A DNA stretch of 64,000 bases, taken from assembly GCF_024362365.1 (NCBI RefSeq), contig NZ_CP101464.1, positions 2,666,001-2,730,000 on the forward strand. Reading direction: 5' to 3'. This document shows positions 16,710 to 31,315 of the stretch, one piece after another. A model generated the notes under the pieces. The model was given only the letters and a program-made list of their open reading frames with translations. It had not been told where the DNA came from and made no database searches. A program made the position numbers and the translations under genes. The first letter of the stretch is position 1. The number at the start of each line of letters is the position of its first letter. Source of the DNA: Janibacter sp. CX7 (GTDB lineage: Bacteria; Actinomycetota; Actinomycetes; Actinomycetales; Dermatophilaceae).

Positions 16710-17297
16710 GTGCCGCCCACGCGACGGACCCGCCAGGAGCCGCTCTCGCACGAACGGATCGTCGCCACGGCCCTGAGCCTGCTCTCCCGGGTCGGCCTGC
16801 CCGACCTGACGATGCGCGCCATCGGAACCGAGCTCGGGGTGCAGCAGAGCGCGCTCTACCACCACTTCGCCAACAAACAGGCGGTGCTCGGGGCCGTCGC
16901 TGACGAGATCATCGCGCGCGCGCCCCGCCCGCCGACAGCGGGCGACGCCCCCTGGCAGGAGCGGGTACAGGAGCGCTGCGCGCAGCTGCACGCCGCGGTC
17001 ACCGCCTACCCCGACGGGGCGGACCTGGTGATGAGCATGTGGGCCTTCGGGATGGGCGGGCAGGCGCCCTTCGACGAGCTGTGCCTGCTGCTGCGCGATG
17101 CCGGCATCTCCCCGGCCGTGGCACCGACCGCCGCACGCACGCTGCTGCACTTCGTCTACGGGCACGCCTACGACGAGCAGTCGCACGAGCAGGCCGCGCG
17201 CTCTGGGATCCTCACCGCCGAGCGCGAGCCGACTGACTTCGGCACCGGTCTGCGCATCCTCGTCTCAGGCATCGAGGCACACGGCGGCGCCGGCTGA
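16710..17297 (+). CDS. bioQ: TetR-family regulator, probable biotin repressor BioQ
   Basis: The 195-residue protein has an N-terminal TetR helix-turn-helix (HERIVATALSLLSRVGLPDL, MRAIGTELGVQQSALYHHF) and a helical ligand domain. GTG 16710 is chosen because it is preceded by GAAGGGAG at a good distance; an upstream in-frame ATG (16647) would begin inside the promoter. Its divergent position next to the transporter and the palindromic twin operator support the BioQ assignment, which rests on context as well as family. Confidence 0.83.
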   Translation: MPPTRRTRQEPLSHERIVATALSLLSRVGLPDLTMRAIGTELGVQQSALYHHFANKQAVLGAVADEIIARAPRPPTAGDAPWQERVQERCAQLHAAVTAYPDGADLVMSMWAFGMGGQAPFDELCLLLRDAGISPAVAPTAARTLLHFVYGHAYDEQSHEQAARSGILTAEREPTDFGTGLRILVSGIEAHGGAG

Positions 17298-17301
17298 CCG
17301 G

Positions 17302-18219
17302 TCACGTGGCGGCCGGCACGAGTCCTCGCTGCTCGGCCGCTCGCCGCAGCGCGGCGGCCTTCTCGTCGTCGACTGTCACGAAGAAGTCGCCGACGACGTC
17401 CTCGAGATGGTCCATCGAGCGGGCCGCGAAGAGCACCGGCTGGTAGACCGTGATGTCGTAGTTGAGCGTGCCCATGTCGGCCAGGTCGAGCTCGCGGATC
17501 TCCATGTGGCCGAACTCCTGGATCTCACCGAAGCTCGACAGGATCCCGGCACCGTAGGCCTTGAGGTCGCTCCCCTCGTGCATCACCCCGAACTCGATCG
17601 AGAACCAGAAGACGTCCGCCACGAGCTTCATGGCCTCGTCGGTCTGCAGGCGCAGCGAGGCCTGGCCCGCGGCCTCGGTGATCGCCGCCAGTCGCGTGCT
17701 GGCGAGCTGGTTGGCGTGGCCGATGACCTCGTGGATGATGTCCGGCTCCGGCGTGTAGAGCGGCTGCGAGCCGTGCCGCAGGTACTGCGTGGAGTTGAAG
17801 GTGCGGGACCCGAGGTCGGCATAGAAGTCACGAAGGGGGACCAGCCCCGGCGCACAGACGTAGGACCAGCCGGTGAGCGGTACGAGTCGCTCGCTCACCT
17901 CGGCGAGCTGGGGCACGTGGTCGGTCGGCAGGTCGAGGCGGGCCTTGGCCTCGAGGTACTCACGGTGGGCATGACGCTCGTGCAGCGGGGCCAGCTCGGC
18001 GCTCACCCGACGCCAGATCTCGTGCTCGGCCTCGGTGTAGGCGATGGTCGGGACGGGGTCGCGTCCTCGGTCCCAGCCCAGCGCGGCGCCGGCGATCTCC
18101 CCCCTTCGCCGCAGGTACTCGCGGTCCTCGCGACCCGGGTGCGTGTCGGCCAGGTGGACCTCGACGGTCCCGTCCTCGTGCTCGGTGACAGGTGAGTACA
18201 GCTGTCCCTCGGTGAACAC
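17302..18219 (-). CDS. phhA: Phenylalanine 4-monooxygenase
   Basis: Tetrahydrobiopterin-dependent aromatic amino acid hydroxylase converting Phe to Tyr. The 305-residue product contains the iron-binding His pair in DIIHEVIGHANQLA (about 160) and the third ligand Glu in VFWFSIEFGVMHEG. GTG 18219 is chosen because AAGGAGG lies 8 nt upstream; a longer frame to 18510 has no such support. It would start phenylalanine catabolism, or supply tyrosine. The spelling HEVIGH differs from the more common HDLFGH but keeps both histidines. Confidence 0.9.
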   Translation of the reverse strand: MFTEGQLYSPVTEHEDGTVEVHLADTHPGREDREYLRRRGEIAGAALGWDRGRDPVPTIAYTEAEHEIWRRVSAELAPLHERHAHREYLEAKARLDLPTDHVPQLAEVSERLVPLTGWSYVCAPGLVPLRDFYADLGSRTFNSTQYLRHGSQPLYTPEPDIIHEVIGHANQLASTRLAAITEAAGQASLRLQTDEAMKLVADVFWFSIEFGVMHEGSDLKAYGAGILSSFGEIQEFGHMEIRELDLADMGTLNYDITVYQPVLFAARSMDHLEDVVGDFFVTVDDEKAAALRRAAEQRGLVPAAT

Positions 18220-18526
18220 GTCAACCACCTCCTTGTGATCAGCCAACCGTCGCAGACCTGCGCTGTCTGCACCACAGATCGCCAACACGCTGGGCAGACT
18301 GCCCAGAATCGAACCGCCTAGGTCCGCCGCGCCCTGAGCACTGTGCCCACCTGCTGCGTGAGCCGCTCGTCGGCAGGTGGCCGCAGTCGGACCGCTCGTC
18401 GTGCCCCTCCCCTCGCCCGGCGATGCACCACCCCCCGCCGTTGTGCTCGTCGCCACGGCGGGAGAAGGTAGGAGGTGGACACAGGTCCGCGCGAGGGCGC
18501 GCGGACCCACTCAACGAGGAGGACAT
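18220..18526. promoter_or_regulatory. Divergent phhA/acs intergenic region with palindrome
   Basis: This 307-bp region carries no gene. It contains the palindrome TGGGCAGACTGCCCA (18291-18305; 6-bp arms, 3-nt centre) and nearby repeats of the CAGAC half (CGCAGACC at 18251, TGTCTGCA at 18264). These could form an operator for a regulator of phhA or acs (inference). The acs ribosome site GAGGAGG lies at its right end. Confidence 0.45.
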
Positions 18527-20461
<1,935 letters not shown>

Positions 20462-20469
20462 CCACCACC

Positions 20470-20508
20470 GACGAAGGGGGCCCGCCAGCTCGGCGGGCCC
20501 CCTTCGTC
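20470..20508. terminator. Intrinsic terminator after acs
   Basis: A perfect 17-bp stem (20470-20486 with 20492-20508, 5-nt loop) starts 9 nt after the acs stop. Both arms contain GACGAAGGGGG or its complement. It also separates acs from the oppositely transcribed rrn operon. Confidence 0.85.
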
Positions 20509-20539
20509 ATGTGTGCGCACTCCCCCAGGAATGACAGTG

Positions 20540-20609
20540 CCCGGGGAGGAATGCACGCTCTCCCCGGGAATGCAAGAAGCCCCCCAGCGACTCGCTGGGG
20601 GGCTTCTTG
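20540..20609 (-). terminator. rrn operon terminators
   Basis: Downstream of 5S on the minus strand, an 18-bp perfect stem with a single-base loop (20573-20590 with 20592-20609) is followed by a second hairpin of 9 bp (20540-20548 with 20560-20568). The short sequence GGAATG is repeated three times across the region. No long T-run is present. Confidence 0.75.
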
Positions 20610-20618
20610 TGAATGTTT

Positions 20619-20736
20619 GTCCGGCTGCGTCCTACTCTCCCACACCGTCACCAGTGCAGTACCATCGGCGCTGAAGGGCTTAGCTTCCGGGTTCGGAATG
20701 GGACCGGGCGTTTCCCCTTCGCTATGACAGCCGAAA
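20619..20736 (-). rRNA. rrf: 5S ribosomal RNA
   Basis: About 118 nt on the minus strand with typical 5S blocks: CATAGCG near the 5' end, CCGGTCCCATTCCGAAC, GAAGCTAAGCCC, and GGTGTGGGAGAGTAGG near the 3' end. Ends are placed by pairing of the terminal stem and are accurate to a few bases. Confidence 0.95.
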
Positions 20737-20834
20737 CTCTATGGAAATACAGTGGACGTGCATTGTGTCCCGACCGTATCTCGGGAACTGCACAGTGGAC
20801 GCGAACATCGTTCTTTTTTACGCAACACGAAGGT

Positions 20835-25857
<5,023 letters not shown>

Positions 25858-26159
25858 GATGATTAAAAACCCCAACACCCACCGAAGCGAGCATCAGAGC
25901 CAATCAGTAACCCAACAAAGGGCTGAACCATGACTGAGCAAGAACAACCAGCGCAATCGCTGAGTTCATTCATTGTCAACCAAAGGAAAAAATTCATCCG
26001 ACCAATCACACCCAACCCCACGAACGCAGGACCAGGCACAACCAGCCAAGACGAGGTATTGGCATCGATTTTTGACACGCTGTTGAGTTCTCAAGATTCA
26101 CACGCACACCCATCACCACCCACCGTCTCCGGCCAGATGCTTCAAGGGGCAACTTCTCT
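25858..26159 (-). promoter_or_regulatory. rrn leader with processing/antitermination motif
   Basis: The 300 nt before 16S hold no gene and are poorer in G+C than the genome. On the minus strand, CTTGAGAACTCAACAG (26082-26096) followed by GTGTC is the sequence commonly found in actinobacterial rrn leaders, where it takes part in pairing with the spacer for RNase III processing. Short open frames here are not convincing. Confidence 0.65.
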
Positions 26160-26189
26160 AACTTACCACTGTCCATGCTTGGGCGCCAA
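26160..26189 (-). promoter_or_regulatory. rrn promoter P2 (probable)
   Basis: Minus strand TTGGCG (26189-26184), an 18-bp spacer, then TAAGTT (26165-26160), which fits TAnnnT. It lies about 305 nt before 16S. The same -35 hexamer and spacing recur in the upstream candidate P1. Confidence 0.5.
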
Positions 26190-26415
26190 CTTCGTGATCC
26201 GCTCTTGGAGCGGCCGTTGTTGATCGCGCTTGGATCTTCAGCGGTGGCCCACCGTAGCAGCGGGGCTGCTCGGTTCCAAATCCGCGGTTCCGACCTGATC
26301 GACCGGATCCGAGTAACTCGGATGAGGGCTGTCAGCTCGCGGGACCGGCCTGCCTGGGGTGACTTCTCGAGTCACCGCTTGGTGTCCGTTCCTCCCTCTC
26401 GGGCTGACGTCGAGA

Positions 26416-26445
26416 ACATTAGATCACCGATGCCGCAGACGCCAA
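26416..26445 (-). promoter_or_regulatory. rrn promoter P1 (probable), overlapping the stop of the upstream gene
   Basis: Minus strand TTGGCG (26445-26440), an 18-bp spacer, then TAATGT (26421-26416). The -10 box contains the TAA stop codon of the GDPD gene (26421-26419). The identical -35 hexamer and identical 18-bp spacing in P1 and P2 make a pair of real promoters more likely than chance. Confidence 0.5.
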
Positions 26446-27234
26446 ATCGCCTCTGCCGGAGGCCCTCAGACCCCTCATCGGGGCCCAGGTCCCGCGCTGG
26501 ATCATCACCGTGCGGAGCACATCCGGCCGGTCGGTGATGATCCCGTCGACCCCCATGTCGAGCAGCTCGTGCATCAGCCGGGGCTCGTCGACGGTCCACA
26601 CGACGACGCGCACCCCCAGCCGGTGAGCCCGGCGCACGAGCGAGGCGGAGTGGATCGGCAGCCGGCCCAGCTGGACGGGGACGTGGGCGAAGCGCCCGCG
26701 CACCACGGCCGCCGGTGGCTGCAGTCCCGCCTTGGATGCGGAGATGAGGGCGGTGAGCGATCGCCATCCCAGTGCCGTGCGCACGTGCGGTGCCTGCGAG
26801 GCGAGCAGGTGCAGCCACCCGTCCCAGGCGCCGGCGACGCACACCCGCTCTGCGTAGTCACGTCGCTGGAGCAACCGCGCCATCGGCGCGATCGCCGCCC
26901 GGTCCTTGAGGTCGACGGTGAAGCAGGCGTCCGGGAAGCTCCGCAGCGCCTCCTCGAGGGTGGGGATCGGCTCGGTCCCACCCACACGCACGTGACGATC
27001 GAGGTCGGCCAGGGTGTGGGCGCCGACGCGCCCGGTCCCCGTGGTGACCCGGTCGAGGGTGTCGTCGTGGAAGCAGACGAGCTGACCGTCGGCCGTGAGC
27101 TTGACGTCCGACTCGAGGTAGCGCAGGCCCAGAGCCGTGGAGATGGCGAAGGCAGCCAAGGTGTTCTCGGGCGCCAGGTGGGCCCCACCGCGGTGCGCGA
27201 TCGCGAGTGGCTCCGTCTCCTCGCCGTAGCTCAT
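26419..27234 (-). CDS. Glycerophosphodiester phosphodiesterase family protein
   Basis: The 271-residue TIM-barrel hydrolase cleaves glycerophosphodiesters to glycerol-3-phosphate and alcohol. Motifs: AHRGGAHLAPENTLAAF (catalytic His-Arg and Glu-Asn near residues 13-25), YLESDVKLTADGQLVCFHDD (metal ligands), VWTVDEPRLMHELLDMGVDG and ITDRPD at the end. No signal peptide, so cytoplasmic. ATG 27234 is chosen because it places the barrel start where it usually is; ATG 27276 is an alternative. Its 3' end overlaps an rrn promoter. Confidence 0.9.
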   Translation of the reverse strand: MSYGEETEPLAIAHRGGAHLAPENTLAAFAISTALGLRYLESDVKLTADGQLVCFHDDTLDRVTTGTGRVGAHTLADLDRHVRVGGTEPIPTLEEALRSFPDACFTVDLKDRAAIAPMARLLQRRDYAERVCVAGAWDGWLHLLASQAPHVRTALGWRSLTALISASKAGLQPPAAVVRGRFAHVPVQLGRLPIHSASLVRRAHRLGVRVVVWTVDEPRLMHELLDMGVDGIITDRPDVLRTVMIQRGTWAPMRGLRASGRGDLASAASVI

Positions 27235-27433
27235 ACCCCGATGGTGGACCCCCTTCGCCCCTCGTGCCGACCACAACGGGGGTGTGGTGCACAGGGTTCA
27301 CCATGACTTCCCCGGGACGTTGCCGTCGCGTCGACGAAGGGAGGATGCCGGGCGCGCGGGAAACTCGTGGGTAGGCTGGGCGACCGAAGACGCCACCCCT
27401 GTGGCAGGTCACGTCGACACGAGCAGGAGCAGC

Positions 27434-27892
27434 ATGAGCAACGATCACGCCCGCACCGGCAGCACCGACCCCGTCACCCGACGACTCGTCGGTCAGCCCG
27501 CACCCGGCGAGACCGAGCGCACCGTCGGTCAGCTCGTCTCCGACGCCACGCACGACATCTCGGCCCTCGTGCAGAGCGAGATCCAGCTGGCCAAGGCCGA
27601 GGTCACCAAGGGCCTGTCCTTCGGCGGCAAGGGCGCGGGCCTGCTCGCCGTCGCCGGCTTCCTCGCGCTGCTCGGCCTGATCTTCCTCTTCCACACGCTG
27701 GCCAGGGTCATCGCCATCTGGCTGCCCGTGTGGGCGGGCTACCTCATCATCACGGTCGTCCTCTTCCTCATCGCCGCTGGTCTGGGCTTCGTCGGCCTCA
27801 AGGCGCTGAAGAAGGCCAAGGAGAACACCGTCCCGCAGAAGGCGATCCGCAACGCCCAGGACACGGTCGCCGCGATCAAGCCGGGCAGCTGA
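27434..27892 (+). CDS. Phage holin family protein (actinobacterial holin-X, Rv3669 type)
   Basis: The 152-residue protein has a soluble N-terminal 45 residues (ERTVGQLVSDATHDISALV), an amphipathic KAEVTKG stretch, and two transmembrane helices (about 70-92 and 98-120). Residues LVQSEIQLAKAEV are the family hallmark. Despite the name, chromosomal members are housekeeping membrane proteins rather than phage lysis genes. The M. tuberculosis counterpart also sits between acs and an epoxide-hydrolase-like gene. Its stop overlaps the probable start of the next gene. Confidence 0.85.
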   Translation: MSNDHARTGSTDPVTRRLVGQPAPGETERTVGQLVSDATHDISALVQSEIQLAKAEVTKGLSFGGKGAGLLAVAGFLALLGLIFLFHTLARVIAIWLPVWAGYLIITVVLFLIAAGLGFVGLKALKKAKENTVPQKAIRNAQDTVAAIKPGS

Positions 27893-28797
27893 ACCCGCCC
27901 GACGCCGCGGCCGCCCTCGTCGACGGCCCGTGGGAGCACCGCTTCGTCTCGGCGAACGGCGCCCGCTTCCACGTGGCCGTCACCGGGAGCGGGCCCCTCG
28001 TCCTCTTCGTCCACGGCTACCCGCAGTTCTGGTGGGCCTGGCGCCACCAGCTGCCGGCCGTCGCCGCGCAGGGCTACCGCGCCGCCGCGGTGGACCTGCG
28101 CGGCTTCGGCGCAAGTGACAAGCCGCCCGCCGGCTACGACCTGGCGACCGCCTGCGACGACCTCGCCGCGATCGTCCGCAGCCTCGGCGCGGACGACGCG
28201 GCGCTCGTCGGTCTCGGCCTCGGCGGCTGGGTCGTGTGGAGCATGCCGACCCACCAGTCGGGCGTGACCCGGGCGATCGCTCCCTTCGGCGTCCCCCATC
28301 CCGCGGTCTTCCACCGCGCCATGTGGCGCCACCCGCTGCAGTGGCGGGCCAACCAGTACCTGCGCGCGATGCAGGCCCCCTTCGCCTCCGAGCGTCAGCC
28401 GCTCACCGTCTCCCGCCGGCTGAACGCCTGGTCCGGCAGCGACACCTCGTGGATCACCGACGAGGTCACCGAGCGCTACACCGAAGCGATGTCCGTCCCC
28501 TTCGCCGGGCAGGCCGCCGCCGAGTACCACCGCTGGTTCTACCGCTGCCGGCTCACGCCGAGCGGGGTGCGCTACCTGCACAAGCTGCAGGGCCGCATCG
28601 ACGTGCCCGTGCTGCAGCTGCACGGCGCCGAGGACCACACCTCGCTGCCGGTGCTCGCCGCCGAGAGCTCTCGGTTCGTCGAGGGGCCGCTGGCCCGAGC
28701 CAGCGTGGCCGGCGCCGGGCACTTCGTGCCCGAGGAGGCTCCCGAGGAGGTCACCGACGCGCTCAGCGCGTGGTTGACCGCCGCACACCCTGCGTGA
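27889..28797 (+). CDS. Alpha/beta-hydrolase (EphE-like position), nucleophile apparently missing; possible CTG start
   Basis: About 302 residues in the epoxide-hydrolase/dehalogenase branch: oxyanion-hole HGYPQFWWAW, DLRGFGASDKP, acid region LHGAEDHTS and catalytic His in AGAGHFVPEEAPEEV. The nucleophile elbow reads LVGLGLGGWVVW, where relatives have a G-x-(D/S)-x-G pattern, so the nucleophile position is Gly and the enzyme may be inactive. There is no ATG, GTG or TTG before the conserved WEHRFVSANGARFHV block. The best candidate is CTG 27889, which overlaps the holin stop (CTGA); GTG 27973 would delete the first 28 residues. The 3' end overlaps the convergent Nudix gene by 35 bp. Confidence 0.7.
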   Translation: MNPPDAAAALVDGPWEHRFVSANGARFHVAVTGSGPLVLFVHGYPQFWWAWRHQLPAVAAQGYRAAAVDLRGFGASDKPPAGYDLATACDDLAAIVRSLGADDAALVGLGLGGWVVWSMPTHQSGVTRAIAPFGVPHPAVFHRAMWRHPLQWRANQYLRAMQAPFASERQPLTVSRRLNAWSGSDTSWITDEVTERYTEAMSVPFAGQAAAEYHRWFYRCRLTPSGVRYLHKLQGRIDVPVLQLHGAEDHTSLPVLAAESSRFVEGPLARASVAGAGHFVPEEAPEEVTDALSAWLTAAHPA

Positions 28798-29452
28798 GGT
28801 AGGGCTTGACGTAGCGCCACGGGAGGCGACGCCGCCTCCCTTCGTCCCAGGGCTCGGTGAGGTCCGCCGCGTCGAGCAGGACACTCACCAGCTGGGCCGT
28901 GAAGCCCCACACGAAGAGGCCCGCGACCTCGAAGGCCGGCCCGACGTAACCGCTCGGCCCCTTGACCATGAAGCGGTTGGCGGGATCGACGAGATCCGCC
29001 ACGGGGATGCGCTCCACGCGCGCCACCTCGCCGGGATCGACGACGCGAAGGGGGCCCGGCTCCGGCGACCAGCCGAGCACCGGCGTCACTGCATTGGCGC
29101 TCGGGCTCAACCACAGGTCGGGGAAGGACCCGATGATCTCGATGCCGGCGGGATCGGCCCCGACCTCCTCCCACGTCTCGCGCAGGGCCGCGTCGACGGG
29201 GGTCTCGCCCGGGTCGAGCTTGCCGCCCGGGAAGGAGACCTGACCGGCATGGCTGCGCAGGTGGCCGGAACGCTCGGTGAGGACGATGTCGTGGCCGCTC
29301 TCCCCCGGCGAGACGAGCATGAGGACGGCGGAGCGGCGCTGCGGGTCCGGCGGCGGGGCGAAGTCGGTGAACCACGACGGGAGGTCGGCACGCAGGGCGG
29401 CCTCGGCCTCCAGCAGCCAGGTCGGCGGCGCCGGGGTCGGGTCCGCCGTCAT
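28763..29452 (-). CDS. NUDIX hydrolase, CoA pyrophosphatase-like
   Basis: The 229-residue protein contains a Nudix box, [24 protein letters not shown] split here as GGKLDPGET and RETWEEVGA, preceded by [10 protein letters not shown], the pattern of CoA-pyrophosphatase (UPF0035) members. The reaction would be hydrolysis of CoA or derivatives to 4'-phosphopantetheine and 3',5'-ADP. ATG 29452 overlaps the nth stop by 4 nt. Rv3672c is the syntenic gene. The membrane protease MarP gene that normally follows in mycobacteria is absent. Confidence 0.88.
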   Translation of the reverse strand: MTADPTPAPPTWLLEAEAALRADLPSWFTDFAPPPDPQRRSAVLMLVSPGESGHDIVLTERSGHLRSHAGQVSFPGGKLDPGETPVDAALRETWEEVGADPAGIEIIGSFPDLWLSPSANAVTPVLGWSPEPGPLRVVDPGEVARVERIPVADLVDPANRFMVKGPSGYVGPAFEVAGLFVWGFTAQLVSVLLDAADLTEPWDEGRRRRLPWRYVKPYLTQGVRRSTTR

Positions 29453-30171
29453 CGTGCGGCTCCGGGGGCGAGCTCGTACTTGAGCAGCTTCGCCGCCTGG
29501 TCCGGGTCCGTCTCGCCCGCGCCGTAGGACGGGCAGAGCCGGGCCACGGGGCAGGCGCCGCACGCGGGTCGGCGGGCGTGGCAGGTGCGCCGGCCGTGGA
29601 AGATCACCACGTGGCTGAGCATCGTCCACTCCTTGCGCGGGATGAGCGCACCGACGGCGTGCTCGACCTTGACCGGGTCCTCCTCGTCGGTCCAGCCCAT
29701 GCGCCGGGAGAGCCGGCCGAAGTGGGTGTCGACGGTGATGCCCGGGACGTCGAAGGCATTGCCGAGGACGACGTTGGCGGTCTTGCGGCCGACGCCGGGG
29801 AGCTTGACGAGGTCCTGCAGACGGGGCGGGACCTCCCCTTCGTGCTCCTCGACGATCGCCGCAGCCAGCTTGAGGACGGAGTTGGTCTTCGCGCGGTAGA
29901 AGCCGGTGGGCCGCAGGACCTCCTCCATCTCCGTGCGGTCGGCGGCGGCCAGGTCGGCCGCCGTGGGCCACCGGGCGAAGAGGGTCGGCGTCACCTTGTT
30001 GACCATGACGTCGGTCGTCTGCGCGGACAGCACCGTGGCGACGAGGAGCTGGAGCGGGGTGTCGAAGTCGAGCTCGCAGTGGGCGTAGGGGTAGCGCTCG
30101 TGCAGCAACCGGTACATCCGTCGGGCGCGGCGGGTCAGGGCGAGCGGGGACTCGACTCGATCGGCAGACAC
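29449..30171 (-). CDS. nth: Endonuclease III (DNA glycosylase/AP lyase)
   Basis: The 240-residue base-excision repair enzyme for oxidised pyrimidines. Visible: helix-hairpin-helix [14 protein letters not shown] with catalytic Lys, catalytic Asp in [10 protein letters not shown], and the 4Fe-4S cluster C-x6-C-x2-C-x5-C in [20 protein letters not shown] 30171 is preceded at 6 nt by TAGGCT (30183-30178), so the mRNA is probably leaderless. It is divergent from crp with 51 bp between starts, as in M. tuberculosis (Rv3674c/Rv3676). Confidence 0.95.
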   Translation of the reverse strand: MSADRVESPLALTRRARRMYRLLHERYPYAHCELDFDTPLQLLVATVLSAQTTDVMVNKVTPTLFARWPTAADLAAADRTEMEEVLRPTGFYRAKTNSVLKLAAAIVEEHEGEVPPRLQDLVKLPGVGRKTANVVLGNAFDVPGITVDTHFGRLSRRMGWTDEEDPVKVEHAVGALIPRKEWTMLSHVVIFHGRRTCHARRPACGACPVARLCPSYGAGETDPDQAAKLLKYELAPGAAR

Positions 30172-30222
30172 CCCCGCAGCCTAGGGCCCCCTCGCGCGCG
30201 GCATCGTGGCACACTGCCCGGT

Positions 30223-30900
30223 GTGAACCTCGATGTCGTACGCCGCGCCCCGCTCTTCGCGACCCTTGACGACGCCGATGCCGCGCAGGTGATGGCGTCC
30301 ATGACGCCCGTGCGCATGGAGCGCGGCGACGTCCTCTTCAACGAAGGGGACCAGGGTGACCGGCTCTACGTGATCGCCGAGGGCAAGATCAAGCTCGGCC
30401 GCTCCTCCACCGACGGCCGCGAGAACCTGCTTGCGATCCTCGGCCCCTCCGAGATGCTCGGCGAGCTCAGCCTCTTCGACCCGGGTCCGCGCACCGCGAC
30501 CGCAACCGCCGTCGCCGAGACCCAGCTCATCGGCCTGGGCAACGAGCAGCTGAGCCAGCTGCTCGGCGCGCACCCGCGCATCGCCGGCACGCTGCTCGCC
30601 GCGCTCGCGCGTCGTCTGCGCCGCACCAACGAAAACCTCGCCGACCTCGTCTTCACCGACGTGCCGGGTCGCGTCGCCAAGGCCCTGCTCGAGCTGAGCC
30701 AGCGCTTCGGCCGCCCGGTCGAGGACGGCGTCATGGTCGCCCACGACCTCACCCAGGAAGAGCTCGCCCAGCTCGTCGGCGCCTCCCGCGAGACGGTCAA
30801 CAAGGCCCTCGCCGACTTCGCCTCGCGCGGTTGGCTGCGCCTCGAGGCCCGCGCGGTGCTCCTCACCGACGTCGAGCGCCTCCAGCGTCGCGCTCGCTGA
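30223..30900 (+). CDS. crp: Crp/Fnr-family transcription regulator (Crp/GlxR)
   Basis: The 225-residue cAMP-responsive global regulator has a cyclic-nucleotide-binding domain at 10-125 (FNEGDQGDRLYVIAEGKIKL, GELSLFDPGPRTATATA) with the phosphate-binding Arg, a dimerisation helix, and a winged helix-turn-helix, TQEELAQLVGASRETV, at about 180-195. GTG 30223 gives the length usual for actinobacterial Crp/GlxR. It likely controls carbon metabolism, including acetate genes (inference from family). Confidence 0.93.
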   Translation: MNLDVVRRAPLFATLDDADAAQVMASMTPVRMERGDVLFNEGDQGDRLYVIAEGKIKLGRSSTDGRENLLAILGPSEMLGELSLFDPGPRTATATAVAETQLIGLGNEQLSQLLGAHPRIAGTLLAALARRLRRTNENLADLVFTDVPGRVAKALLELSQRFGRPVEDGVMVAHDLTQEELAQLVGASRETVNKALADFASRGWLRLEARAVLLTDVERLQRRAR

Positions 30901-30913
30901 CCCGCACCCCTCG

Positions 30914-30949
30914 CGAAGGGCCCGGCCGCCTCTGGCGCCGGGCCCTTCG
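30914..30949 (+). terminator. Intrinsic terminator after crp
   Basis: A perfect 13-bp stem (30914-30926 with 30937-30949, 10-nt loop), again with arms bearing CGAAGGG and CCCTTCG, begins 13 nt after the crp stop. Confidence 0.75.
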
Positions 30950-30973
30950 TGCGTGCCGTGGCGCCAGATGACC

Positions 30974-31072
30974 CGCGGGTACGACGACCACTCGCGGGCC
31001 CGGCAGACTCCAGCGCCCGCAACACCGGGCATGTCGCCGTCCCCCGTGCCAGGAGTGATCGTCGTACCCGCG
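30974..31072. repeat. Long imperfect inverted repeat (20-bp arms)
   Basis: Left arm 30974-30993 and right arm 31053-31072 are complementary at 19 of 20 positions (GTACGACGA near the centre of the left arm), enclosing 59 nt. It lies in the 365-bp stretch between crp and the convergent MBL gene, which holds no convincing gene. It could be a cruciform-forming element or the remnant of a small mobile element. No second copy was seen in the window. Confidence 0.6.
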
Positions 31073-31151
31073 AGTCACCACCACCGGGCCCGCCGGTCCG
31101 ACGCGGTCGAAGGGCAGGGTGGCCCGACCACGGGCGAGAGGCGGAAGCGGA

Positions 31152-31257
31152 CGAAGGGCGGGGGTGACCCGACTCATGAAGAAGTCCGGCCGCATCACCG
31201 TGGTGAGCTGTCAGAACAAGCAGCCGGACTTCTTCTTAGGGCCACCCCCGCCCTTCG
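31152..31257. repeat. Hairpin repeat, copy 1 (CATGAAGAAGTCCGGC family)
   Basis: An element of about 106 bp with near-palindromic arms: CATGAAGAAGTCCGGC (31175-31190) and GCCGGACTTCTTCTTAGG (31223-31240) around a 32-nt centre. It is extended by outer arms CGAAGGGCGGGGGTG and CACCCCCGCCCTTCG. A second copy in inverted orientation is at 43030-43141, with the same 32-nt centre length. Both copies sit between convergent genes. A frame through it begins MKKSGRITVV and contains PDFFLGPPP, but coding is doubtful. Confidence 0.75.
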
Positions 31258-31315
31258 GGAGCGCACCCAGCCGCACCCGGAGTGCGGCGAGCGCCGGGGA
31301 GGCAGCAGCCGAGGC

